Assembly (NCBI RefSeq): GCF_900116855.1
Contig: NZ_UETD01000006.1
Span: forward strand, 186,001 to 250,000
Reading direction: 5' to 3'
Source: Ruminococcus flavefaciens
GTDB lineage: Bacteria; Bacillota; Clostridia; Oscillospirales; Ruminococcaceae
Length of the DNA stretch: 64,000 nucleotides
Below the pieces are notes generated by a model. The model was not told the DNA's origin. It searched no databases and saw nothing but the letters and a program-made list of their open reading frames with translations. Below are positions 8,435 through 17,531 of this stretch, one piece after another (the first letter of the stretch is position 1; each line of letters starts with the position of its first letter). The position numbers and the translations under genes were made by a program.

Positions 8435-9313
8435 TTACTCTGCGCCTATTCCCTGCACAGTAAGGAATTTCAGAAAGGTCTCCGACATCTCGTCGGGTAT
8501 ACGGGCATACATCATGTGCCCCTTATCTGATAAATGTATCTCAGCGCCGCATTTTTCGGCGTATTCAACGCCTGCCTGACGCCATGTTTTCTGCTTGCTC
8601 ATGCCCTTCATGTCGCTTATGTAGAAGCAGCAGGGGCATTTCAGCGCTCCCGTCCTTACGGCTTCTGCCGCATTGGCGGTCATGAGCCGCGACTCCTCGA
8701 TATACTCGCTGTTGGCGATGTTCTTGTAGAAGAGCTGACGGTATATCTTCTTCTCCTCGTCGGTAAGCTCATCGCCCCCGAGGAGCCCTGAGGCATTCTC
8801 CGCCTTGTTTCTGAAAAGCTTTGCCAGCAGACCGTCCTTTGCGATCATTCTCAGCAGCTTCTGCTGTCTTGCAAGGAGCTTATCCCTCTTGTCATCGGGT
8901 ACCTCCTCCGCCTGCAATACCGCATAGTCGGGGATGCCCATATCCATGCTGAGGACTGCCTTTACCTCGTCGGGATAGGTATTCGCCCAATAGACTGTCT
9001 CCAGTCCCGAATAGGAGTGGGGTGCAAGCACATAGGGAGGCTCGATGCCTGCCCTGCGAAGGGCTTCCCTGTCCTCGCTGACAAGATTTTCAATAGTACG
9101 CGGAGTCTTCATGGCTCCGCTGAAGCCGTAGCCTGCCTTTTCCACCACAGCTATCCTGTAGCTCTTTGACATTCTGCGGTATATGGGCTTGTACTCAAGC
9201 ACAGGGCAGGTAACTCCGCCCCCAGAAAGAAACACGATAGTGGGACTTCCGCTGCCCTCGGTATAGACATTGAGCTCTGTGCCGCCCACTTCAACTTTTT
9301 TACCTGTTTCCAT
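8435..9313 (-). CDS. Alpha/beta hydrolase inserted in the dcw cluster
   Basis: This 292-residue alpha/beta hydrolase has an oxyanion-type strand (IVFLSGGG), a nucleophile elbow APHSYSG (usual form GHSxGG, so two glycines are replaced) and a late catalytic histidine in SDKGHMMY. The cap region has a charged helical stretch. It resembles proline iminopeptidase-like or general esterase hydrolases; the substrate is unknown. No signal peptide is seen, so it is cytoplasmic. Its start overlaps the end of murG by 14 bases, so it is translated from the dcw transcript. This is not a standard dcw gene. Confidence 0.8.
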   Translation of the reverse strand: METGKKVEVGGTELNVYTEGSGSPTIVFLSGGGVTCPVLEYKPIYRRMSKSYRIAVVEKAGYGFSGAMKTPRTIENLVSEDREALRRAGIEPPYVLAPHSYSGLETVYWANTYPDEVKAVLSMDMGIPDYAVLQAEEVPDDKRDKLLARQQKLLRMIAKDGLLAKLFRNKAENASGLLGGDELTDEEKKIYRQLFYKNIANSEYIEESRLMTANAAEAVRTGALKCPCCFYISDMKGMSKQKTWRQAGVEYAEKCGAEIHLSDKGHMMYARIPDEMSETFLKFLTVQGIGAE

Positions 9314-10442
9314 TGCTTTCCTTTTTTACCAGTTTCTCAACTACCGACAATATCCTTTCATTGGTATCTGTAAGATGGAGCTTAGCCGCGCTTTCGGACA
9401 TATTCTTCACCTTATCCCTGTCGTTGTAGAGCTTTTCTATCTCAGCAATCATGCGCTCGTTGGTAACGTCCTTCTGCTCGATCACCACTGCTGCACCTGC
9501 ATTGCCCAGCACCATTGCATTGTGGTACTGGTGGTTGCCTGCGACGATGGGAGAAGGTATGAGTATGGAAGCCTTTCCTGCTGCTTCAAGCTCCGCAAGT
9601 GTTGAGGCTCCCGAGCGGCATATAACAAGGTCGGCTGCCGCAAGACAAACATCCATATCATTTATGTACTCTGTGATACGGAGCCTGTCGGACTTCAGCG
9701 GTATGCCAGCTTCCTTCATTGCCTGTGGGAATGTATCCTTGCCCATTCCGCCGTAGCCGTGTATGTGGTTGATGGGAAGCTTCTTCCCCGTGTGCCACTT
9801 CACGACCTCGGTCATGGTCTCGTTGATGCAGCCTGCACCAAGGCTTCCGCCGAATGAGAGGATGGTGAAGCTGTCGTCAAAGCCCAGCTTCTTACGGGCT
9901 TCCTCACGGCTCATGGTGTTGATATTGCTTCGCACGGGAAGTCCCGTAACGCTGTACTCAAATTTGCTCTTGTCCATGAACTTCAGTGCTTCCTCAACAG
10001 TGAGCATAACGTAGTCCACTTCCTTGGAGAGGAGCTTGTTTGTCACGCCCGGGTAGGCATTCTGCTCATGGATAGCCGTAGGTATGCCCATTCTTGCCGC
10101 CTTGCGGATAACGGGTCCTGCGGCGTAACCGCCTGTACCTATGGCAATGTCGGGCTTGAAGCCCTCGATTATCTGCTTGGCTCTCCTGCCCGATGTGGCA
10201 AGATATGCAAGCGCCTTGGCGTTCCTGCCGATATTCTCAAGGGATATCTTTCTCTGGAAGCCTGCTACCTTTATGGTCTCAAGCCTATATCCTGCCTTTG
10301 GTACAAGCTTTGACTCCATTCCCTTTGGGGTTCCTGCAAAGAGGAACTCCGTATCGGGATACTTTTTCTTTATGATATCAGCGATGGCAAGTCCGGGATT
10401 TATATGTCCGCCTGTGCCTCCGCAGGCTATCAGTACTCTCAT
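9300..10442 (-). CDS. murG: Lipid II synthase MurG
   Basis: MurG adds GlcNAc to lipid I on the inner membrane face to give lipid II. The protein of about 380 residues begins MRVLIACGGTGGHINPG, containing the GGTGGH donor/acceptor loop. A second conserved loop is FGGSLGA, and the UDP-GlcNAc site reads CRSGASTLAE. The first ATG of the frame overlaps the ftsW stop but is only one base from the AGGAG site; the ATG six bases later has better spacing and is chosen. Upstream is ftsW, the usual dcw order once murD is left out. Confidence 0.94.
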   Translation of the reverse strand: MRVLIACGGTGGHINPGLAIADIIKKKYPDTEFLFAGTPKGMESKLVPKAGYRLETIKVAGFQRKISLENIGRNAKALAYLATSGRRAKQIIEGFKPDIAIGTGGYAAGPVIRKAARMGIPTAIHEQNAYPGVTNKLLSKEVDYVMLTVEEALKFMDKSKFEYSVTGLPVRSNINTMSREEARKKLGFDDSFTILSFGGSLGAGCINETMTEVVKWHTGKKLPINHIHGYGGMGKDTFPQAMKEAGIPLKSDRLRITEYINDMDVCLAAADLVICRSGASTLAELEAAGKASILIPSPIVAGNHQYHNAMVLGNAGAAVVIEQKDVTNERMIAEIEKLYNDRDKVKNMSESAAKLHLTDTNERILSVVEKLVKKESNGNR

Positions 10443-10444
10443 GG

Positions 10445-11725
10445 TCATGCTCCTTTTGGTTCAGCGATCTGCTCTTTCTCACGCTGTTTTTTCTTCTTTT
10501 TCTCCTTGGGCTTCTCGTCGGGATAGTACCTGTGCTGGGATATGTTCAGCATGATGCCCATTTCCGCCAGCTGCATTATCAGCGCCGTACCTCCGTAGCT
10601 GAAAAAGGGCAGACTGATACCCGTGTTAGGTATCAGGTTGCTGACAACGGCGAGGTTGAGCACGGTCTGTATGCCGATCTGTGTGGTGATACCCACTGCG
10701 ATGAGCATACCGAAGCGGTCCTTGCAGCGGACTGCTATGGAGTAACCCTCTACGATGAGAAGGAAGAATACTATTATAATAGCAAGAGCTCCCACGAAGC
10801 CAAGCTCCTCACAGACAATGGGGAAAACGAAGTCGTTCTTGGTCTCGGGAAGATAGAGATACTTCTGACGGGAGTTGCCAAGACCCAGTCCGAAAAGTCC
10901 GCCAGAGCCTATGGCGATAAGGGAGTTTGCAGTCTGCCATGTGTCGCCCAGCTTATCAGCAAAGGGGTTCTGCCATGACTTTATACGGACAGCAACGTAG
11001 CTTCCGGGTACCTGCGCCTGCCACGAGATATAGGCTATGGCAAATCCGAGGGCTCCTGCGCCCAGCGCGAGGAAGTGCTTCTTGTTTACGCCGCCGCAGA
11101 GTATCATTGCTACGGCAATGGTACCGATGAGTATGATACCCGAAATGTGCTTTTCAAGAGCGATGAGCAGGACGTACACGCCAAGTATCACCGCGTATTT
11201 GATAATACCTGTGGTAAAGGTATTCATCTTCTGACCGTCGCGCTCCATGCTGTATGCAAAGAAGATTATAAGTGCCAGCTTTGCCACCTCGGAAGGCTGG
11301 AGGTTGAGGGGACCGATGTCTATCCATCTTCTCGCGCCCATGGAACCGCCCTCGTCGTTACCGATAAGGAGAACGGCGATGAGGAGTATTCCTCCGATGA
11401 TATAAAGCAATCCTGCGATATTCAGCTTTTTCAGCACGGGGAGCTTCAGATTCTTGAAGTTATGATAATCCATCTTCATGAAAAAAATCATAGCAACGAA
11501 GCCGATGACGGCATTCTTTGCCTGATTTTTAGCGTAGTAAAGTCCGTCTCCCCCGTGCTCGCTGTATGCCCAAGCGTAGCTCGCCGAGGACATCATTACT
11601 ATGCCCACAACAAGCAGTATCATTACATATGCAAAGAAAGACAGACTTATATCACCGCGCCTGCCTCCCGAAAAAGGGTTCGGGACAGCAGGACGCTTTT
11701 TCTTTTCAGTTTTGGTTGCCGCCAT
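10445..11725 (-). CDS. ftsW: Septal peptidoglycan polymerase FtsW
   Basis: This SEDS-family polytopic membrane protein (426 residues, about ten membrane segments) polymerises lipid II with its partner PBP. Signature stretches are GARRWIDIG, LQPSEVAKL, LPETKNDFVFP and NLIPNTGISLPFFSYGG. Both ends are lysine-rich and cytoplasmic. It follows mraY directly; in most Firmicutes murD would stand between them. The partner is most likely the PASTA-tailed PBP encoded upstream. Confidence 0.94.
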   Translation of the reverse strand: MAATKTEKKKRPAVPNPFSGGRRGDISLSFFAYVMILLVVGIVMMSSASYAWAYSEHGGDGLYYAKNQAKNAVIGFVAMIFFMKMDYHNFKNLKLPVLKKLNIAGLLYIIGGILLIAVLLIGNDEGGSMGARRWIDIGPLNLQPSEVAKLALIIFFAYSMERDGQKMNTFTTGIIKYAVILGVYVLLIALEKHISGIILIGTIAVAMILCGGVNKKHFLALGAGALGFAIAYISWQAQVPGSYVAVRIKSWQNPFADKLGDTWQTANSLIAIGSGGLFGLGLGNSRQKYLYLPETKNDFVFPIVCEELGFVGALAIIIVFFLLIVEGYSIAVRCKDRFGMLIAVGITTQIGIQTVLNLAVVSNLIPNTGISLPFFSYGGTALIMQLAEMGIMLNISQHRYYPDEKPKEKKKKKQREKEQIAEPKGA

Positions 11726-11753
11726 TTTTCCTCCTTATGGTCCGACCTGACTA

Positions 11754-12791
11754 TTAAAATACTATCAGTGTGATTATGCCCAGAACTCCGAAGATAATGC
11801 CGCAGAGCGAAAAAGTTATCACTATCTTGTATTCGCTGAAGCCGCTCATCTCAAAGTGATGGTGGATAGGCGTCATTTTGAATATACGGCGTCCCTCTCC
11901 GTACTTTTTCTTGGTGTACTTGAAGTAGAGCACCTGTATCATTACAGACAGCGCCTCGATGATGTAGACCAGAGCTGCAAGGAGAAGCAGCAGGTGCTTG
12001 TGGAGGATAAGTCCCACGCCCGTAACGGCTGCGCCGAGAAACATAGAGCCTGTATCGCCCATGAAGCACTTTGCGGGATTGAGGTTCCACAGCAGGAATC
12101 CGAGACAGCCGCCTGCAAGTGCCATTGTGAAGCATGACATCTCGTTCTGCTTCAGTATTGAGCAGCAGACTGTGAATATCAGCATAGCCACGAATGTGAC
12201 CGAGCCGCAGAGACCGTCAACGCCATCTGTAAGGTTTACTGCATTTGTAAGGTATATTATGACCGCCATCATGAGGATATAGTAGAATATTCCCAGTGAG
12301 GGCGAGGTCCAGAATCCCAGATCAAGCTTTGTAGACTTGTCACCGAAGCATCTTACCGCAAAGAGGAAGCCTGCGCCGCATACCAGCTGGAGGGCTATCT
12401 TCTGCCACGGTGTCAGTCCGTCATTCTTCTTTCTGGCGACCTTTGTGTAATCGTCAATGAAGCCTATAAGTCCGAATGCCGCCGAGAACACAAGAACGCT
12501 GAGCAGCAGATAAAAGGGCTTGAAGCTGTCCTTATCGGTGGTGTCGATGCCTGTTTTCCACCTGTATATCCAGTAGCCTGCGATAGAGGTTATGACTGTG
12601 GATATGATGAACATGAAGCCGCCCATGGTGGGAGTTCCCTGCTTCTTGGCGTGCCACTTGGGTCCGTCCTCGGTCTTGATAGGCTGACCGAATTTTATCC
12701 TGTGCAGGAAGGGCACCAGAAAGATACCCGAAACGCCTGCAATGACGAATGACAAAAGTGCTGTTATAAGATCGATTATCCAGAAAGACAT
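11754..12791 (-). CDS. mraY: Phospho-MurNAc-pentapeptide transferase MraY
   Basis: MraY moves phospho-MurNAc-pentapeptide onto undecaprenyl phosphate to form lipid I. The protein is 345 residues with about ten membrane segments. Family motifs are all present: IGFIDDYTKV with the aspartate pair, NAVNLTDGVDGL, and the HHHFE loop near the C-terminus. It stands between murE and ftsW with short gaps, in the dcw operon. murF, which normally lies between murE and mraY, is absent. Confidence 0.96.
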   Translation of the reverse strand: MSFWIIDLITALLSFVIAGVSGIFLVPFLHRIKFGQPIKTEDGPKWHAKKQGTPTMGGFMFIISTVITSIAGYWIYRWKTGIDTTDKDSFKPFYLLLSVLVFSAAFGLIGFIDDYTKVARKKNDGLTPWQKIALQLVCGAGFLFAVRCFGDKSTKLDLGFWTSPSLGIFYYILMMAVIIYLTNAVNLTDGVDGLCGSVTFVAMLIFTVCCSILKQNEMSCFTMALAGGCLGFLLWNLNPAKCFMGDTGSMFLGAAVTGVGLILHKHLLLLLAALVYIIEALSVMIQVLYFKYTKKKYGEGRRIFKMTPIHHHFEMSGFSEYKIVITFSLCGIIFGVLGIITLIVF

Positions 12792-12813
12792 TTTATTAAA
12801 ACAACTCCAGTTT

Positions 12814-14253
12814 TTAATTCTCGAGGAGCTTTAGCCCCTCAGCTACCACTTCGCGCTCGTCGAAGTGGATATGTTCCATGCCTGCAAGTATCTGATAGTC
12901 CTCATGGCCCTTGCCTGCAAGAACTATTATATCACCTTTTTCAGCAATTTTCAAGGCATGATATATAGCTTTCCGCCTGTCGGCGACAACATCATAGTTA
13001 ACAGGCGAATCTTCGATACCCGTAAGGATATCCTTTATGATCGCCTCGGGGTCCTCGTTTCGGGGATTATCCGAGGTTATTATGAGCTTGTCGGCGTATT
13101 TTGCAGCCGCTTTCGCCATTTTCGGGCGCTTTGCCGCATCGCGGTTACCTCCGCAGCCGAACAGGCAGATGAGATCGTTCTCGGTGTACTCCTTTACGCT
13201 CCTGAGAATATTCTCGATGGCGTCGGGAGTGTGAGCATAGTCGCAGATAACAGTGAAGTCCCTGCCCGTGGGAATGACCTCGCAGCGCCCCTTGACGCCG
13301 TTGTACTCCTCAATGGCGGGAATGATATTGTCGATGGACAGTCCCTCCTCGAGGCAGGCAGCGATAGCTGCCGTGATGTTGGACACATTGAATGCGCCCG
13401 GCATCCTTGTCTTTATCAGGTGGGATTTGTCGCCGCTGCAGAACCAGAAGCTGGAGCCCGTGGACTTTATCTTAATGCCGTCGGCATAGTAATCCGCGTT
13501 TTCCTTTACGCTGAAGCTGAGCTTTTTGCAGCTCACCTCGCCGTAAAGCCTCTTTCCGTAGTCGTCGTCCGCATTGATTATAGCTGTATCGCAGATGTCA
13601 AAGAGCATTTTCTTTGCCTGATAGTAGTCCTCCATATCCTTGTGGTAGTCAAGATGATCCTGAGTAAGGTTCGTGAATACCGCAACATCGAAGTATGAAG
13701 CTCCTATCCTGTACTGGCAGAGTCCGAAGGAGGAGACCTCCATGACCACATACTCGCAGCCTGCGTCTGCCATCTTCGCAAGAAGCTGCATGAAATCATA
13801 GGTCATGGGAGTGGTATTGTCCGTGTGGAGCACCTCGTCCCCTATCTCGTTCTGTATCGTACCCACAAGACCTGTCTTGTGGCCGTTTTTAGTAAGTATA
13901 TGCTTGATGACGTTTGTTATGGTAGTCTTGCCGTTGGTGCCGGTAACGCCTATCATCTTCATTCGGCGCTCGGGATGACCGAACCACGCCGAGCAGATCT
14001 GTCCGTAGAGCTTTCTGGAATTGTCGGTGAGTATCTGTCTGTCACCAAGTCCCAGATCGCGCTCGCAGACCACTGCCGCTGCGCCTTTTTCAAGCATTTC
14101 CTTGGCAGCCGTATGTCCGTCGAAGCTGCCGCCCTTAACGCAGACAAAGAGGCTGCCCTCAGTCACCTTGCGCGTATCATCGGTCACGGAGCTTATTTCT
14201 GTATCGCCTATGGCTGTTACGGCGTTATTTTCGATAAGATCGCGTAATTTCAT
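12814..14253 (-). CDS. murE: UDP-MurNAc-tripeptide synthetase MurE, predicted meso-DAP type
   Basis: This 479-residue ATP-dependent Mur ligase adds the third residue of the stem peptide. The P-loop is GTNGKTT at 105-111. The motif SDNPRNEDP near residue 400 is the DNPR form seen in enzymes specific for meso-diaminopimelate; lysine-adding enzymes usually have DNPA or similar. A DAP-type peptidoglycan is therefore predicted. It is an ordinary dcw gene and lies 32 bases after the PBP gene. Substrate choice is inferred from the motif only. Confidence 0.93.
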   Translation of the reverse strand: MKLRDLIENNAVTAIGDTEISSVTDDTRKVTEGSLFVCVKGGSFDGHTAAKEMLEKGAAAVVCERDLGLGDRQILTDNSRKLYGQICSAWFGHPERRMKMIGVTGTNGKTTITNVIKHILTKNGHKTGLVGTIQNEIGDEVLHTDNTTPMTYDFMQLLAKMADAGCEYVVMEVSSFGLCQYRIGASYFDVAVFTNLTQDHLDYHKDMEDYYQAKKMLFDICDTAIINADDDYGKRLYGEVSCKKLSFSVKENADYYADGIKIKSTGSSFWFCSGDKSHLIKTRMPGAFNVSNITAAIAACLEEGLSIDNIIPAIEEYNGVKGRCEVIPTGRDFTVICDYAHTPDAIENILRSVKEYTENDLICLFGCGGNRDAAKRPKMAKAAAKYADKLIITSDNPRNEDPEAIIKDILTGIEDSPVNYDVVADRRKAIYHALKIAEKGDIIVLAGKGHEDYQILAGMEHIHFDEREVVAEGLKLLEN

Positions 14254-14285
14254 TTTTTGTCTGCCTCCTGTCTTTCTATATATCT

Positions 14286-16772
14286 TTAGTCGTTGAATTG
14301 CTGTGCTTTGAACTTTACCTCGATAGTAGTTCCCTTTTCTACCATAAGTCCGCCCTCGATGCTCTGGCTCTCCACATAGGCATCTTCCTGATCGCCCACT
14401 ATGTTCTTTGAAACATAGTTCAGTCCGTAGGCATAGATGGTCTGGTTTACCGCCTCTGGAGAGTAGCCTGTCAGATCAGGCACCGTTACGGGGTCGGTCG
14501 TGTTGCCCTTTTCGGTGTAAAGGTAAATATATCCGTCCTTGGATATGGACATTCCGGTCTTGGGAGACTGCTCCACTACCTCGATTCCGCTTCCGACGGT
14601 CACGATGTGATCCTCCATGATGCCCAGTCCGAGAAGTGTCTTCTTGGCATCGTCGATAGATGAGCCCCTTACAAGAGGTATCTTTATGTCAAGGTTCTTC
14701 AGCTCAAGCTCGCTGTACTCAGGGCTCTTGTCCATGTATTCGAGAACGTCCTGAAGTATATTCGCAGCGCATGGAACCGCGACCTTGCTTCCGTAATACT
14801 GTTCATTGGCAGTATCAGGCATATCTGCCAGAACAAGAAGCATGAGATCGGGATGGTCAGCGGGAGTGAAGCAGATATAAGAAGCACCGTATTCCTGTAT
14901 CTCAGCGTTTTCCTGCTTGTTCTCGTCAAGAGTATTGTCCATTTCGCTGAGTCGCTGTGATGTACCCGACTTACCGCCGATAGCATAGCCCTTGATCTTG
15001 ACATTTCCTGTCTGGTTATTCTCAACCACATATTCCAGTGATTCGCGCATGATGGCGGAGGTGTCCTCGGATATTACCTGACGTCTTACGGTGCGCTCGT
15101 TTTTCAGCTCGATGTTTCCGTCGCTGTCCACTACTCTGTCCACCACATAAGGCTCAAGCAGATAGCCGCCGTTGACAACAGCGCTGCAGGCTGTTATGAG
15201 CTCCAGAGGAGTAACGGTAACACACTGTCCGAAGGATGAAAGTGTAAGGTCGATATTGGTCATTGCCCTTTCCTCGGGTGTATCTTTAAGAGGCGGGATC
15301 TTACCCTTGACCTCATAAGGAAGATCGATACCCGACTTTTCCTCAAAGCCGAACGCATCAAAATACTGGTGGAACTTTTCGATGCCGAGGGATTCTCCTA
15401 TGGATATAAACGCAGGGTTGCATGAATTCTTGAGAGCTGTCTTGAAGTCCTGTACATGGTGTCCGCCTGTTTCATGGCAACTGATCCTCAGCGGCGTCTC
15501 GGTTCCGTCATCACGGAGCACAAAACCCTCGCAGTTATAGCTGAACTTGTTGACATCTATGGTCTTTTCCTCAATAGCTGAGGCTGCTGTAACTATCTTG
15601 AATACAGAGCCCGGCTCATAGGTCTCGCTTATGCACTTGTTCTTCCACTGACGCTCACGAGCTTCGGGAGTATATTCCTCAATATCCTTTTCCGTAGGAT
15701 TATCTATCTTCTTCTCGGTGAATATCTTCCTGAGAAGCATACCGTCATCGGCAAGTTCCATAGGATCGTTAAGGTCAAAGCTGGGATACGTAGCCATGCT
15801 CAGGACCGCGCCTGTCTGGGGGTTCATGAGGATAGCGCATGATCTGTTCTTGACGTCGTGCTCCACAGACATCTCCTGAAGCCGCTTTTCCAGTATGAAC
15901 TGGAGCTCTCTGTCTATGGTAAGATATACGTCGGAGCCGTCCTTGGGCTCAAAGGTCTTGGAGTATCTGTAAGGCAGCTCCTTGCCGTTTGAGTCTACCG
16001 CAGAAACGGTTCTTCCGTCTACGCCCGAGAGGTAGCTGTCATAGTAAGACTCAATGCCGTAGGCGATATTGCCGTTTGTAAAGCCCACCACCTGAGCAGC
16101 AAGCTCATTCTGAGGGTAATAGCGCTTGGTATCCTCTACGCTTCCCACGGATATAAAGCCCACATCACCGAAGAACTCGGCTATCTCGTCTGCAACAGGC
16201 TTCTCTATCTGCGTCTTGAACTCCACATAGCGTCCTTCGGCATCCATAGCCTCCTTGACCTTGTCGGCAGTGACGGACAGCTTTGACGCAAGAAACGTAG
16301 CCGCCTGCTCTCTGAACTCATCCGTTGATGCAGGGAGGACGTTGGTCTCGTTCCCCTCCTCGTCATAAACGGGAGTGTAGGTGCCGTTGGCTTTATCCGC
16401 ATTCCTCTTTTCTATGAGCTTGCCGAGGGTCTTCATATCCTCCTGAAAGCTCTGTGGGTCAATGAATATCTTGTATACAGTGGCGCTCTTGGCAAAGGTA
16501 TAGCCGTTTGCGTCATATATTGAGCCTCTGTGGGCTGATATGCTTATGGAACCGAAGTGCTGGTCGTTTGCCATTGTCTGGTACTTTTTGTTATCCAGCA
16601 CCGATATCTTGAAAAAGTTGGCAGCTACCGCAGTGAACAGCAGGCTGAATGCCGCCGTCATCACGATCTTGCTCCTGAACCTCATTGCATTTGAGGGATT
16701 GGTATTTATCACCGCAGGATTCTTCCTTTCCGTGAAAAATTCATCTATAAATAAATAAGGCAGGGTTTTCAT
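14286..16772 (-). CDS. Class B penicillin-binding protein with two PASTA domains (FtsI/SpoVD type)
   Basis: This 828-residue transpeptidase has one membrane segment (about 36-55), a pedestal domain, and a transpeptidase domain with SVFK at 389-392, the SxN motif SCN and KSG in GGKSGTSQR. Two PASTA repeats fill about residues 690-828. It cross-links septal peptidoglycan with FtsW. SpoVD and division PBP2B of Firmicutes share this design and cannot be separated by sequence here; as the only such gene in this cluster it is most likely the vegetative FtsI. A 30-residue N-terminal extension precedes the membrane segment. Confidence 0.92.
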   Translation of the reverse strand: MKTLPYLFIDEFFTERKNPAVINTNPSNAMRFRSKIVMTAAFSLLFTAVAANFFKISVLDNKKYQTMANDQHFGSISISAHRGSIYDANGYTFAKSATVYKIFIDPQSFQEDMKTLGKLIEKRNADKANGTYTPVYDEEGNETNVLPASTDEFREQAATFLASKLSVTADKVKEAMDAEGRYVEFKTQIEKPVADEIAEFFGDVGFISVGSVEDTKRYYPQNELAAQVVGFTNGNIAYGIESYYDSYLSGVDGRTVSAVDSNGKELPYRYSKTFEPKDGSDVYLTIDRELQFILEKRLQEMSVEHDVKNRSCAILMNPQTGAVLSMATYPSFDLNDPMELADDGMLLRKIFTEKKIDNPTEKDIEEYTPEARERQWKNKCISETYEPGSVFKIVTAASAIEEKTIDVNKFSYNCEGFVLRDDGTETPLRISCHETGGHHVQDFKTALKNSCNPAFISIGESLGIEKFHQYFDAFGFEEKSGIDLPYEVKGKIPPLKDTPEERAMTNIDLTLSSFGQCVTVTPLELITACSAVVNGGYLLEPYVVDRVVDSDGNIELKNERTVRRQVISEDTSAIMRESLEYVVENNQTGNVKIKGYAIGGKSGTSQRLSEMDNTLDENKQENAEIQEYGASYICFTPADHPDLMLLVLADMPDTANEQYYGSKVAVPCAANILQDVLEYMDKSPEYSELELKNLDIKIPLVRGSSIDDAKKTLLGLGIMEDHIVTVGSGIEVVEQSPKTGMSISKDGYIYLYTEKGNTTDPVTVPDLTGYSPEAVNQTIYAYGLNYVSKNIVGDQEDAYVESQSIEGGLMVEKGTTIEVKFKAQQFND

Positions 16773-17030
16773 GTGCCCCGCCTCTGAACATCTTATTTTT
16801 TTCTGGGATGTCCTTTTGTTCTGATACGACGAAGGATTTATCGCTATTCAAGCGTGGGACTGCCGCTCCCGGGCTTTTAATCACGCCCAAAGCCCGGGAA
16901 CTGCAATTCCGTTATTCCGATCACCCGCTGTATCTCCGTGTTCTACATATAACTTCGGCATATATATTTTTTGTCGCCGATAGTGTTCATTTTAATAACA
17001 GGCAGTCCATGTGTTATATTTATATTGGTA
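16773..17030. other. 258-base intra-cluster spacer with a 10-bp hairpin
   Basis: The gap between ftsL and the PBP gene holds no gene. At 16868-16898, CCCGGGCTTT and AAAGCCCGGG form a perfect 10-bp stem with an 11-base loop. No U-tract follows on the minus strand, so it is more likely an mRNA stability or processing element than a terminator. Nothing else stands out. Confidence 0.5.
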
Positions 17031-17531
17031 CTACCCTCTGAAATATTCCACGCACTTATCGAAAAGGGATTTAATTTTCGCGATCAAGCCCTTTTCCTGT
17101 TCGGGAATTGTTACGACGTCGCCTGTCTGCGTCTTGATGTAAAAGATCTGTGAGGAATTAAGCTTTACCATTCCGAGAGACTGAGCATATTCTTCTATAT
17201 TCTTTGCGCTCATCTTACTGTCAAGTTCAGACTGGAGTCTTACGTTTTCGGCTTCGGCGCTATCCAGCTTTTCATTCATTGCGGACACCTTGTTGTACAT
17301 GGTGTTGCGCTTGTCAAGCGAATAGATGACCGAGCCCAGCAGCGCGGCAGCCAGCAGAGATACGAATAATATTGCGAGTATGGAACCGCTTCTTGCTTCG
17401 TTCCTGCTCATTTCGATCTCGGGCTTCTGCTCAGAGTCGTTGTGCAGAGCGCCTTCTGTATCGGTCGTCTCGTCCGAATCGGCGTCATCGTAGCTTTCAT
17501 CGTTATAATAGCGTACAGTGTTTTCAGCCAT
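17031..17531 (-). CDS. ftsL: FtsL-like division protein
   Basis: This small bitopic protein (166 residues) has an acidic cytoplasmic N-terminus, one membrane segment (SILAILFVSLLAAALLGSVI) and a periplasmic-side leucine-zipper-like coiled coil (MNEKLDSAEAENVRLQSELD). FtsL pairs with DivIC/FtsB and FtsQ to activate the septal synthase. Sequence conservation in the family is low; the call rests on topology and position between rsmH and the PBP gene. The frame opens at a GTG inside the AAAGGAG site, so the ATG at 17531 is taken. It overlaps the end of rsmH by 8 bases. Confidence 0.85.
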   Translation of the reverse strand: MAENTVRYYNDESYDDADSDETTDTEGALHNDSEQKPEIEMSRNEARSGSILAILFVSLLAAALLGSVIYSLDKRNTMYNKVSAMNEKLDSAEAENVRLQSELDSKMSAKNIEEYAQSLGMVKLNSSQIFYIKTQTGDVVTIPEQEKGLIAKIKSLFDKCVEYFRG

